Shown: one piece after another, positions 12,101-23,631 of the stretch | Layout: every line of letters begins with the position of its first letter | Position numbering within the stretch: the first letter of the stretch is position 1 | From: Alisma plantago-aquatica | Lineage: Eukaryota; Streptophyta; Magnoliopsida; Alismatales; Alismataceae | Direction: 5' to 3' | DNA: 64,000 bases | Assembly: GCA_963693085.1 (NCBI GenBank) | Contig: OY856412.1 | Location: 1,412,908,394-1,412,972,393, forward strand | The notes under the pieces: generated by a model | Database searches by the model: none | Told to the model about the DNA's origin: nothing | The model's input: the letters and a program-made list of their open reading frames with translations, nothing else | Made by a program: the position numbers and the translations under genes

Positions 12101-12937
12101 AATACGTAATTCAGCCGAATAGCACTACTGCTTAAGACAAACATGAAACATTGGTTGAGGACTTGTTTGCGTAGTTACTCTCATCATATCTTGCAGTTGC
12201 TTATATGTTCCTCATACGTAGTAGGACTTATATATTTTGTCTTGTTAATCATATTCCACAAAGTAATACTTGAGTACATCTTTTAAGCTTGCTAAAGTAT
12301 GGACAACTCTATTCTATAACTGCTCTTGTTATACTTTTTATCAGTTAGCTGCTTTATATATATATATGTACTTGAGATTTTGTAGTTTCGGCGGGGAGTT
12401 ATGTTTCTCGCTGGGACAATGTTCAATTGTCTCACCCCGCTGGTTTACACCCTTTTAGGTGGTCGAGCTAGGCATGGTGGTGGTCGCGGAGCCACGGCCG
12501 AGGAGCAAGAAGAGCAGTAGAAGGCAAGCGTTGGATATGCTGCTGTTTTGGATGTTTTATAGTAGAGTCTAGAGTCATCCCTGTACTCTCAGGTTCTTGG
12601 CGGTGTTTGGACGTTGTTTCACGATGTACATCTGTAGATGTTTTGTATACCCTGCTGCTGGCCGGATGTGGGACTTTATATATGTATAAACAAGTGATGA
12701 ACTCTTATGGAGACAAGACAGCTGTTGCTCTAAGCTGTGAACATATATCAAGGTTTGTATATACATAACCTATTTTCTTGCAGGATGTGGACTAGAATGT
12801 AATAATTCCTCAGTTTACCAGCTTTCCGCAAAGGGTTTTAATTAACCTGTGTTTTTGATGATCTATGGTTATGGTGATTTCCGCACGTTTTTGCGTAACA
12901 CCTCGTTGTCTGTGTGATAGCGGGATGTGTTGCCACA
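9181..12937 (+). repeat. 3' LTR of the Tekay element
   Basis: TGTAAGGACC...TGCCACA, length 3757. It aligns with 963-4678. Differences include a short extra stretch near 9536-9560 (a partial duplication around 'tgtgtcgcccatgg') and an extra CTTTCTTAAAATG-like piece near 10888. Many differences are CG to TG or CA. Confidence 0.93.
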
Positions 12938-12942
12938 ATAGT
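12938..12942. repeat. Right target-site duplication of the Tekay element (ATAGT)
   Basis: It matches 958-962 exactly and directly follows the terminal CA of the 3' LTR. Confidence 0.93.
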
Positions 12943-13287
12943 ATTCCTATTTGTGCATGACTGTGGATGAGATGTCGGCATGTACTAATATTCAGGAATA
13001 TCAGTCGAGAGAGAGGATACATCAATATTTTTAAGAGATTGTCTTAGTAGGGTGCCATCTACATGATCTAAGACAACAAGACAAAGTGCAGACTTTTGAA
13101 TCATGTATTTAGACTTTCTTATAAAGTTTGAAGTACCCAAGTTCCTTTCTTAAGTGTTTGTGAGAATGCATTTTTCCATTAGTTTGTGATGGTTCTTTTC
13201 TATCATTATTCTAATATATATCATATGAACACTCCCAAGTGGATGAAAAAAATTAGCTTCACGTGCTATGAAAATTAAGGTGTTATA
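12943..13287 (+). repeat. 5' LTR of the LARD-like element, second part
   Basis: Continues the sequence interrupted at 962 and aligns with 23287-23631. It ends tgttata, where the 3' copy ends attaca, so the terminal CA has probably become TA here. A PBS-like word follows three bases later. Confidence 0.55.
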
Positions 13288-13289
13288 TG

Positions 13290-13300
13290 TGGTATCAGAG
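13290..13300 (+). other. Primer-binding-site-like word of the LARD-like element
   Basis: TGGTATCAGAG directly follows the point where similarity between the two copies ends. This is what an initiator-tRNA-Met PBS after a 5' LTR would look like, and it is the main reason to read the flanking repeats as LTRs. Confidence 0.55.
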
Positions 13301-14481
13301 AAATAATGCAGATGGACTCCATATTATTTGTTTAGATTTTCCAACTAGAAGCCAAGTGAGACTAGACTATAGATTTAGAAGAACAACTAGTATCCCTAGT
13401 TATAGAATAACTGAGTGTAAGATAGTAGAATTCAAGCTAGAGGCCTAGACATGAGATAGACATTTTAGATGAATTAGAGTTATGTAGATGGTTGCTTCAG
13501 ACTTTACATGCTAACTTTGTATTTTTTATAGCATCCTTCCTTCTCTCTCTTATCACACATATTTATGGTATGGGTCACAAGCTTATGGGGCATTTATGAG
13601 GGAATCATAAGAATCTATTTATGATGTTTGTCTCACTGTTCCTTGTGCATATGGTATTGGACATGTGTACTGTGAGGTGTTAAGATGAGTATGATAAAAT
13701 ATGCCACCTTCAGATATATGACAGGATGACATATGACAAGAAATGAAAAAAGGGAGAGTTGACATGAAAAGTTTCAGTTAGGTGGTCACCTAAACTTAAA
13801 TACATACATAATAGGACCCTAGAGTACATGTCAATGTCTGATTCTCCAACATAGATGAGTATGTTTGATATCAATATAGAACTAGAACCCTAAGGTGGGT
13901 AGTCATTTCTAGTCCAACCTAATTTCAAGGACAAAAATCCCAATATGGTGGGTAGTATTATCACACCTAAATTTTTAGAAACCAACTAGGTAAATAATAG
14001 TTTCATTGACACAACTTTAATAGGTTGAGATTGAGATATAAAAACCAAGTATAATATATCTCACATGAATTTGAGCATACTATAAGTATAAGTGGAACCC
14101 TAGAGGTGAATATGTAAACATAGAATGGTTCTGATAAAACTCAAGGTTTATTGATAGTCTGAGAAATGGTTCCATCATTTTTGGGGGATTTGTATAGAAA
14201 AATGATATGAGGAAAAGAAACTTGGACAATTTGACCAAAATATGAGGTTTAATGATATTCAAATATCAAATGACAATCTTCTAATGATCATGAAGATGTT
14301 AGTAGACAATACTTTTACTTGGTAAATTTTAAAATTTATTTGTTCAATCACTTATTGTAGTTATGTAGTTGGATCAATACATCATCAATTACTGATTTAA
14401 GTGTGGTTTGGGATTTTGTTAATACTAATATAGAATACAGAAATTTGAGATGTTGCACACTAGTATTGGAGGATGGCAAAA

Positions 14482-14501
14482 CCTATATATATATATATAT
14501 G
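14482..14501. repeat. (TA)n microsatellite
   Basis: About ten TA units in the interior of the LARD-like element. Confidence 0.9.
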
Positions 14502-16354
14502 AATGTTGTCCAAGTAAAAGGGAACATGGGTCAATGGTGGTTGTGGGATTGTCAAATACATTGCAATGAGAACCAACTAAACAAACAAAATTTATATCAT
14601 AAGAAAAGATAACACTGTCCTGGATAGGGAAAGTTTTAAGCCTTAGGTGTCTATGTAGAATCAAAAGAGAGACTCTGAGGTCAGTTGTTTAGAATAAAAT
14701 AATCAAATAAATTAAAATAATAATAATAATAATGACAATAATAAAATGTGGGAGTATTGTCCCTTTTTTTGTGAAGGACGAACATAAGGGGAAGTCCCCC
14801 AAAGGTTGGGATTTCAGACATAATAGAAGTTCAATTTCAAATAAAATTTAGAATGCTGAATGGAGGTGGACCATGGAGGGTACAAACTATAAATAGGATT
14901 TGTTGGAGGTTAGAGAGCGTTCCTCACCTCACAACAAAGCCAACTGTAATCTTTTGTAGACAACAAGTAGGTTGATAGATGAGGTTGCCTATGAGTCAGT
15001 ATGCCACAAGGGATAGTAGCAGCTCATGCCACCACTAAATCAAGAGGCTTGATCGAGCTAGTCACATGAGAGGTGGCTATGAGGGCTTCATAGATCAGTC
15101 AGAGAAGAGTTGATGGTATCGTGAATAAATGGTACCACCTTTATCTGTTTTGGCCTAGAAATGGAGGAGAAGATCACATATAAATAAAAGAGAACATGTA
15201 TGTAGATCACATCTCATGTCTCTTTTGAATTGAGTCTCTAATCACCTACTCAAATCAAAGAAGATGTGTAGGAATAGGGATCACGAAGATTATGTGTGAA
15301 TAGGGAAGCTAGAGCTTTCCGGTTTAGAAGTTGCCGACGTGTTGTGTTTTTTTGGAAACTGACATCTCACATGATCAAAAGGAAGCAGGGAGGATTTCAC
15401 AATATGGATCCCTATTGGATGTAACTTTTGGTAGTTTCATGAATTAAATAAAACAACACCATGAAAAGAATAGGACTTTACACACACCATACATCTTGGA
15501 TTCAAAATCAATGCCTGATATTAATTGGAATTAAGGTAACTTTATAAAATTACATTTGGAGATTTTGTTATCCTCTTTGGGTGTAAGAGGTGTAAATAGA
15601 AAGATCTTAGAGAGTAGTATGTTCTAAAAATAAGTTTCATAGAATGTTTTGATGTTTAAAAATATATATCCCTTGTGTACTAAGACTTATATGAATGAAT
15701 GTTTTGTGAATTAAAAATTGGAAACAACTTTCAAAAATATGATTATTTTATGCAAGGTGTATTTTGATATGTAGTGCATTGTTCTAACGTCTGATATTTC
15801 TAATGTGATTTTTAATCTATATTTTAATGTAAAACCTAATAGAGTCATTATGGGTATTTCACCAGTAGTTTTACTATTGAATGATTGATATTTTTATCTC
15901 AATTCTAGTACATGGTATCATCACTAGTTTTGACGTTTTAGTCAGGTTTCATGATTTTTTAAATTAGTATTTGAATTTTAGACCTAAGAGGATATTATAT
16001 GGTCTGTTTTATTGATATTAAAGAGATATTACATTACATATATGCTTAATCACTATGAAATAGAGTTTCTAGGATATTTATCTCTAAACTCAAACAAATT
16101 ATAGAAACTATAGACATATAATTATATTTAAAGATTTTTTCTTAATAATAGATGAATATTTTTACATATAAAACAATATGTGATTTTAGTGGATTATTCA
16201 AGAATGAATGTTATAATGATTATATAATGTGAATTTTGATATACATTCAACACTGAGTCTTTTATCATGGTTTTAGATCATTGTTATGTTTAGTTTAAAT
16301 AAGAACCCTAGTTTAATTTAAGAGGTTACGGTGATGGGTTTTGAGGTTTAGAAA

Positions 16355-17250
16355 TGGAAAGAAGGAACACACATAACTTATATAACTTTAATGATGTCTA
16401 ACCGACTAGGTTATGGAAGTCAAAATCAAGACTACCTTAAAGATGCTCTGAGTCTAAAAGGTAAGTGGGCCATGTCTTTTGAATTTCCTTATTATTATGA
16501 TTCAACTTCACATTGCTACAAAGTAATTAAGAGATTAAGTTTCTGTAAGACATTGAATATTTCATTTTTGTTTTATATCTAATGATTCTTTAAGTAATAT
16601 GATTTTATTAAGATTAAGTTATCTTGTCAGAACATCTTATTTTAGATATTTGACAGTTAGACTACTTTCATTTACTTAGTATTTCTACATTTAGTGTAGT
16701 TTGTTTTCTCAAAAAAATTAGACCCATATGTCTTATATCCGATATCAAGATTAAATTCCTATCAAGACAAAGATCTAGATCAAGATTTATTCAAACAATA
16801 CATATATCATATTTCATATTTAGATTTAGATATATCTTGAAATAGAGAGCATAGCTATAGATTCAAAGGTAAACCTTAAGATTTATAGATAATACATTAA
16901 GATCAAAGTTAGTAAGATGACACCAGAACACTATATATACATTATAGGATAAGTCCTCACCAGAGATTCTTGGGACAATTCAGAAGACATTATAAGTGTC
17001 ATAAAAGATACATTGTGCCAAGAAAGGTGCGTTGCACCATAAAGGGTACATTATGCCAACATAGGGTATGTTACACCATAGAGGACACTCTGGTAACAAA
17101 AGAGGGATTAACATATAATAGTGACCCCAAATCAATTAAGAGTAAATGATACATTAATTCAACAAGATTGCACAACTTACACTTTTTCGATAATCTTTTC
17201 AATTATTAGTTTTATCTTTCATGTATAGTATATTTATATTTACTATACAT
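16355..17250 (+). repeat. 3' LTR of the LARD-like element, first part
   Basis: Aligns with 1-930, although both copies have diverged clearly. It is interrupted by the LINE at 17251 and continues at 23253-23631. Confidence 0.55.
17154..17250. repeat. Left target-site duplication of LINE-1 (long)
   Basis: The stretch starting TTAATTCAACAAGA reappears right of the LINE at 23190-23252 as TTAATTCAATAAGA, with an internal deletion in the right copy. The uninterrupted relative (about 834-930) has the sequence only once. Long duplications are possible for L1-type LINEs; the length here is unusual. Confidence 0.6.
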
Positions 17251-17279
17251 ACTTTTTTTTTAAGGAAAAGAAGAACTTC

Positions 17280-20200
17280 TTATTCATCCCGCTCTTCACA
17301 TGAAGGCAAGCTTAACGAAGTAGACATACAAGGAGTTAAACACGAAGGGGAATTGGTAGTACTACAACCATTACACTGATCTTTGTCCAACCACTTATGA
17401 ATTTCCTCTGGCAGCCTAATGTAGTGAAATGTTCCTTGCTTGTTACAAATGTGATGCTTTGCTAGGCCATCTGCAACTGCATTGCTCATTCTGTGAGTAT
17501 GGGATAGGGTCCATTGACCATGTCTAGCCAAAATCTGTCGGCATCCATGTACGAGCCTCGTGTGCCGTGGATGATCAACAGTTTGTTGCTTCACTGCGTA
17601 GATCGCCAACTTGCAATCAAATTCTATGTCGAGTTCTTCCAATAACAACTCCTCCACCTTCTGTAAGGCACACAGCAAAGCCAAGAGCTCTCTGTGGAAC
17701 GCAGATCGAACGTTAGAATAAAGAGTGCCAAAACCTCCCTTCCAGTCACCTGTGGCATCCCTAACTATCAATGTCGTTGCACTCTTCTGCCTGAGGATGG
17801 CGGCGTCGATGTTCAGTTTGAGTCTCCCCACGGACGGCCTCCTCCATCCAGCCTTAGATGTCCCGACATAGTGTTCTACCCAGCCGTCATCTCTCGTCTG
17901 CCAAGCCGTCTCCGTCGCAAACACCTCAGACCTTATGAATCTGCACACGTACTCATTGGGTTTGATAACCTTCTCAAAGACCTATTGATTTCTGTAGTTC
18001 TAGATGTGCCAACACGAGAACATGAATAAGGTCTTTTTGTCTCCCGCTGACCGTAAACCTTTCTTGATCCATATGTGAGCATCAACCGTGAAGAAGGATG
18101 TAGGTTGAACCCCTCTAAGCAAATGTTCCCATATCGGTTTGACTAGCTTACAGTCTCGGATGGCATGGATATCAGTCTCCTCCTGCTCTTTACACCTTAC
18201 ACATCTTGCATCTGTTGCCATATGGCATTGTACATGCTTGTGATTAGAAAGGAGAGTTCCACGCATAAACAGCCACATGAAATGTTTAACCTTTGCCGCC
18301 ACTTTGGATTTCCACACAGCATCCCAATCTCCTTCGACTTGCAGATCACATGGACTCCTCAGGAGTGTATAAGCAAATTTGGTAGAATATAGCCCATCCA
18401 TGGTGGCTTTCCAAACCGACACATCATTTTCTGCATGCGGGGAAGGTGCTGGAATGGCCAAGACCAGATCGACTCCCTCCTTGGGAAGCCAGTCCTACAG
18501 AAAGTTTATATCCCAACCTCCATTGCCCAAGCTCACACTTGAGACTTGCAAGTCAGCGATCTCCTCCGGTATAGGTTGGATAGCTAGATCAGATAGTCTT
18601 ATCACCTCGGAACACCAGTAATCAGTCCAGAACTTAGTACCAGTTCCATTCAACACTTCCTTAAAAGTGTTTTCCTCAATAAAACTTTTTCCTTTGAGGA
18701 CAACCTTCGCTAACCTGGACACATTAGGAAGGTTACCCCCTGAATATTGCTCATACTTGGGTCTAATATACCGACACCACATAGTGTCTCTACCCACATA
18801 TACTTCCCAAGCATTCTTTATAATAAGGGCTGAATTCCATTCTCTCATAGATCGTATACCCAGGCCTCCATCTTCCTTTCTGCAGGTCACTTTGTTCCAG
18901 GCTACAAGTGGAATCAGATGAGCATTCTGGCTGCTGCCCCATAAGAACTTCCTAATGTTGTTGTCTATCCGGTCGCAGAGTCCTAGAGGGAGGTAAGAAG
19001 TCTGCATGGCATAAGTGGGGATAGCAGTAAGCGTGGCCTTCACCAGGCAACAACGACCTGCAAAGGAGAGGCTTCTCACTACCCAACTATTGATCTGAAT
19101 GTCTACTCGACGCAGGATATCAACGTACGTTCTCTTATTGACTCTCGAATGGATGATAGGAATGCCAAGATATCTTCTGAGATCAGATGTTTCCTTGAAT
19201 GCACCAATTTTGGTCACCTTCCGCCTTGTATTTGTGGGTACACTGGCAGAGAAGAAAATGTGTGTCTTCTTGATGGAAATAGACTGGCCTGATGCCTCCC
19301 CAAATCTTTTGAAGCATTATTTAATTATCCTCACTTGTTTGCTGGATGCCTTGCTGAAGAGAATGAGGTTGTCTACGAAACATAGATGGGATAGCTTAAT
19401 TCCTTTCCTCCCAATAGAAACAGGCTTCCATTTTTTACTGTCAACAAGTTGTTCGATCATCTGGCTCAAGCGTTCAATGCACAACACAAAGATATATGGC
19501 GAGAGGGGATCTCCCTAGTATATGCCCCTGCTGGCTTTGAAGGCCTTAGTAAGAATGTCGTTCCATATGACCGAGCATTCACCTGTTGTAATTGAATTCA
19601 TAATATACCTCGCAATATTCTGGGGAAGTGCAAGTTTCTGTAAGGTATCATCTACGAACTCCCATGACAACATGTCGCAGGCTTTCGATAAATCGATTTT
19701 AATCGCCATACACTTTGCCCCCTTCTTCTTCATAGTATGTATTACTTCTTGAGTCATAGCTGTGTTATCAGTGATTCGTCGACCTGGGATGAAGCTGCTT
19801 TGGGCGGGACCAACCCACGCTCGCATAAACCCCTTGATGCACTCCACTATGACCTTGGACGCAAGTTTAAGATAGATAATATTCAAGGATTTTGGGCATA
19901 GTTGCTCATAGGATTTTGTATTGGGGGTCTTGGGGATAAGCACTATAGTAGATTTGCATAGATCATCACTCAACATTCTTCCTACTAGAGCATTATTTAA
20001 AGTGTGCATCACAGAGCTGTTGAAAGTCTGCCAATTCCTAAGAACAACCAAACCATTGATTCCATCAGGCCCAGCTGCCTTGTAAGGATTCATATCCTTA
20101 AGGATGTTGAAGGTTTCAGCTTCACTTGGTTTGGCGCCCACCCGTCTCTTTTGATCTTTGTCGAGCTGTGTGAAACTGCCTGGTATCTCCATTATAACGC

Positions 20201-21478
20201 TGCTGCGGTTGAAATCTGTCTCTGTGAGGAGCTGCTGAAAGTGGTCGTAAACCAGGTTCTGCAAGTCAGACTCATTAGAAACCCAGTTACCCTCGGCATT
20301 CCTTAATTTGGCAATAGCATTGTGTCTCGTCCTCTGGTTAATATACGCATGGTAGAACTTGGAGTTCACGTCGCCATTCTTCAACCAGTTTAAATGACTT
20401 CTTTGTTTGAGCTCTTCTTCCTCCAGCTTTAGCAGTTCGTTTAACTCAGCCTTCATGGTTGTGTAGATATCATCTGTGATAGGATTATACATGTCGGTGA
20501 GTTCTTTTTCGAGGTTGCTGATGTTTCAGAGAAGGCGAGATTTCTTCTGTCTATGGTTCTGTGTTTTAGATTGATCCAAACAGATTATCTTCTCTTTCAC
20601 CTCCTTTAGGGTTGTATTAAAATCACTGTTACCTTGCCAGTGGGCGTGCAGTAGATTTTTAAAAATCTTATCAAACGACCAAGCCACCTTACCTATGAAA
20701 CGTTTGTGCTGGATCTTCAGTTTTTTCGACTTAAGAAGAATGGGGATATGATCGGACGGGACACGAGGCAGATGGACTACTAAAAACTAGGAATACCCCC
20801 GCACAAAAGCGTTGTTGCCACAACTCGATCAAGACGTTGTTGCAGAGTGCCCCTCTTGAAGGTGAATCTGGGTCCCGAGAACCCCAGCTCCGTTAAGCCG
20901 GCTTCCAATAAGGTCTCATGGAACGCCCTCGCCTCATTGAAGTTATAGTGGCTGGAGCCGCTTCTTTCCTCTGGGTTCGCAGTGGTGTTAAAATCTCCCA
21001 AGGCTACCCATGGTAGATCGAAGTTGTTCCCCATCCGAACAAGATGTTTCCACATCAGTTTTCTAGTAGTGAGGTGTGGGCTGGCGTAGATGAAGGATAT
21101 CAGTGTTTCTTTGTTTAAACAGCAGGTTACAAACTGTCTGTGGTAGTTGATGATCTCAATATGGCAGTCATAGCTGTTCCAACAAACCCAAACTCTGCCC
21201 GAGAAGCCACGAGCCTCCACCCTAAACGAGTTAGAGAAGTCGAGGCTCTTGATGGTCTTTGTAGCCTTGTTTCCACTGATCCAGGGCTCTAGTATACCTA
21301 TGAATTTGGGTTTATATTGGTTGATATGTTCTTTGAGCACCCTCTTGCTTTCCTCTCTAGCAATACCCCGTATATTCCAGCATAGGATATCTAGCATTAA
21401 GATAGATTGGATGGATGCACTGTCTGGATTAGGCGACGATCTGAGGTACTGCATTCTCCTTGTTCGCATCTCTGTCAT
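17280..21478 (-). pseudogene. LINE-1 ORF2 (endonuclease, reverse transcriptase, zf-RVT, RNase H)
   Basis: Endonuclease at 20780-21397 (LDILCWNIRG, ILEPWIS, ALGDFNT). A frameshift near 20790 moves to the frame of the remaining domains. RT covers about 18500-20490 (LNWLKNGDVNSKFYH, AAGPDGINGLV, SSFIPGRRITDN, a stop inside GIY*GDPLSPYIF near 19515). The active site reads FVDN near 19376. zf-RVT is at 18000-18461 (WKSKVAAKVKHFMWL, CVRCKEQEETDIHAI). RNase H is at 17280-17948, with LNIDAA, RELLAL, IEFDCKLA and NAVADGLAK carrying its acidic residues. In-frame stops lie near 20525, 19515, 19320, 18495 and 17990. The stop codon is only about 20 bases from the poly(A). Confidence 0.92.
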
Positions 21479-21569
21479 GGTCTCCGTTTGTCATCATTAC
21501 CTCCACCGCGCCCAGGCTCGGCTCCTGCTCGGGCTCAGAAGCCTCTTGTTGGGTGTACATGTTGTTCCT

Positions 21570-23188
21570 TCACAGAGGTTCTCTTGGGGGCGGTTGTCTG
21601 ATCCGTCCCTTCCTTTTCATTTTAGTCCCATTACCTCTGGTTCTGTGACCATCAGTGAGGCGTAGAGATGCAATCGCTTCATTAACCACCGCAACTTTAG
21701 GAGGGAGAGCATCCTCCGCCAGCCTTTGTAGGCATTCACCAGTTACAATGGGTCTATCTGCAGATTCTAGATTAATTACCTCCACCACCTCATCTACTCC
21801 ATGGTTCATAGCTTGGTGCGTCTCCTTGATTGTCAGCTTGTCCACCTGCATATTGGTAATATTCCCAAGGACCTCCCGTTCTCTGGGTGGGGTATTAGTC
21901 ATCGTTTTCTTCCAGACCTTGGTGTTGTGGGTGGTGGTATGACTGGTGCCGGCGATGGCTTCTGTAGTAGTTTCCTTTGGGATTGAATCCTGGCTGTCTT
22001 CATTGTCAAGATTGGAAAATCGGTTTGCACCACTAGGTGCCGTTGTTGCTTCCTGGTCCGAGTGGGCTGGCTTTGGCTTCCTCCCTCCCTTCTGCTTCTG
22101 TGTTTTCCATTGCTGGGTATTCTGACTATTTCTTTATTAGCTTGTTGTTCATCTTCGTTCCTCTGTTCTGTCTCCGTTGTTGACTCGTGTGTACAGTGCT
22201 TTGATATGTGGCCTTCCTCCCCGCATCTAGCACACGCCCAAGGGAATCCCTCGTAGTCGATATCATATTCGACTCTGTTAATTAGTATAGATGGGATGAA
22301 CTTCTTTGTGGTATCGATCTCCAGAGCAAGTCTCGTGAACTTGCTGCGAGAATCCGGTTCGATGTGTGCGTGTCGACTTTAATCAGCTTGCCCAGTGCCA
22401 TTCCAATGACGTCGAAGATGGTGGGAACATACAGGTGAAGAGGCAAGTTCAGGATGCGTACCCAAGTAACGACGATCGATGGTGCTTCCACCTTCGGTTT
22501 GAAGGTAGGGAACCAGTCCCATACTAGTAGGTTTTGCCCAAAAATCTTCCAAGGGCCGCCAGTAAGCGTTGCCTCATAGTCCTGGGTGCATGATAGTTGC
22601 ACCACAACATGTCCTAGATCGAGTTCGTACATGTTGAACCTTCCCACGATTCGCTAGAGGACCTTCAGCTTGTCTCTTAGGGTCATGTACCCTATGTCCG
22701 CTCCCAGTAGTCTCATGATGACTACATATCACCACGGTTTTGCTAGTGTGTCCTCTGCTTCCAGCAGGATTGAGAGCGATGGAACGCCTTCTATGTTCGT
22801 TAGGGTGACGGCCTCCTCCGATAGCCAGTCCTCGAACAACCTGTCAACGAATCCGCCCTGGCTACATGTGTCGTGCGATCTCGAGACGGCTGTGTTGAAC
22901 GAGACTCAGAGAGGTTTGTCCCCTCCCGCCCGTGAGTCTGTGCCTTCCATCACCTTTCCTTTGTCCGCGATCGACTGGTTCTCCCTCGAAGCGTCTTATA
23001 CTATGATCCGCTCGGACTGATCGTCGTGGCCCGAACCTCCATCTCCCCGCATACCCGCGACCTTGAACTCGAAACCGAGCTCTGGTATAGAAAGACGTGA
23101 CTTCTGCCCCTTGTCCGACTCTGCAGCAGTGAAATCTCCTTGATTTCCTCCAGCAAAGCCGCCCTCGGGGTTGGTTTCCCTACCGTAC
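21570..23188 (-). pseudogene. LINE-1 ORF1 (nucleic-acid-binding protein with CCHC knuckle)
   Basis: Reads right to left. The middle part (22282-22647; GGPWKIFGQNLLVWDWFPTF) resembles the DUF4283 domain of plant LINE and gypsy-like Gag proteins. Further on is a perfect CCHC knuckle, CARCGEEGHISKHC, encoded at 22193-22234. The frame is broken in several places. The N-terminal part (22650-23180) is open only in pieces, and the C-terminal part (21570-21902) is low-complexity. The true start codon cannot be decided. The protein would bind element RNA. Confidence 0.75.
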
Positions 23189-23189
23189 T

Positions 23190-23252
23190 TTAATTCAATA
23201 AGACTGCACAACTTACACTTTTCAGTTCATCTTTATATTTATATTTATCATG
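23190..23252. repeat. Right target-site duplication of LINE-1
   Basis: Matches 17154-17250 except for an internal loss of about 35 bases. Confidence 0.6.
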
Positions 23253-23631
23253 TTAGAAATTTAATGTCACTTACTCTAACTGTAGTATTCCAATTTGTGC
23301 ATGGTTGGGGACGAGATGTTTACATGTACTAATTTTCAAGAATACCAGCCAATAGAGAGGACACATCAAAAATCTTAAGAGGTTTGCTTGGTGGGGCATC
23401 ATATATACAGTCCAAGATATTAAGATGGAGTGCTTGCTTTTGTATCATGTACTTAGACTTTCTCATTAAGTTTGATCTACCCAAGTATCCTTCCTAAGAA
23501 TATATGAGAATTTACTTTTACATAGGTTTGTAATGGTTATTGTCTATCATTGTTGTAATATGTATCATGTTAGTAACACAAGTTGAAGAAGAAAAATTAT
23601 CTTCATGTGATATGAATATCAGAGTATTACA
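23253..23631 (+). repeat. 3' LTR of the LARD-like element, second part
   Basis: Aligns with 931-962 joined to 12943-13287 and so shows the empty site of the Tekay insertion (tgtagtattcc at 23281). It ends attaca at 23631. The next five bases are gtaag, the expected right half of a target duplication whose left half lies outside the window. Confidence 0.55.

Larger units (their letters stand above)
963..12937 (+). mobile_element. Tekay/Del-type chromovirus (Ty3/gypsy LTR retrotransposon), nearly complete but dead
   Basis: An element of about 12 kb with two long LTRs (963-4678 and 9181-12937), TG...CA ends, 5-bp TSD ATAGT, an initiator-tRNA-Met-type PBS and a polypurine tract. It has one Gag-Pol frame in the order Gag, protease, RT, RNase H, integrase, chromodomain. 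Domain order, single frame, long LTRs and the C-terminal chromodomain fit the Tekay/Del clade. The frame holds 17 stop codons and an integrase deletion, so it cannot be autonomous. In one stretch of about 210 bases compared by eye, the two LTRs differ at about 10 positions, which points to a fairly recent insertion (roughly one to two million years at commonly used plant rates). Confidence 0.95.
13288..16354 (+). mobile_element. Non-coding interior of a LARD-like retrotransposon
   Basis: About 3 kb of AT-rich sequence between the two LTR-like copies. I see no retroviral motif in any frame and no reading frame above 80 codons. It contains a (TA)n run at 14482-14501 and an ATA-rich run near 14717-14736. 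The 3' boundary is uncertain because the true start of the 3' LTR lies at or before 16355. If the LTR reading is right, this is a large retrotransposon derivative that would depend on another element's proteins. Confidence 0.45.
17251..23189 (-). mobile_element. LINE-1: near-full-length plant L1-type LINE with RNase H
   Basis: Minus-strand non-LTR retrotransposon of about 5.9 kb. Its poly(A) tail is seen as T9 at 17253-17261. ORF1 has a DUF4283-like domain and a CCHC knuckle. ORF2 has endonuclease, RT, zf-RVT and RNase H in the standard order. It sits inside the 3' LTR of the LARD-like element. GC content is visibly higher than in the flanks. It is decayed: one frameshift between endonuclease and RT, several nonsense codons, and an altered RT active site. 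Confidence 0.93.

Noticed and set aside
17694..18029. Plus-strand 111-codon frame
   Set aside because: It is antisense to the RNase H/zf-RVT part of LINE-1.
22670..23020. Plus-strand 116-codon frame
   Set aside because: It is antisense to ORF1 of LINE-1 and has no motif.
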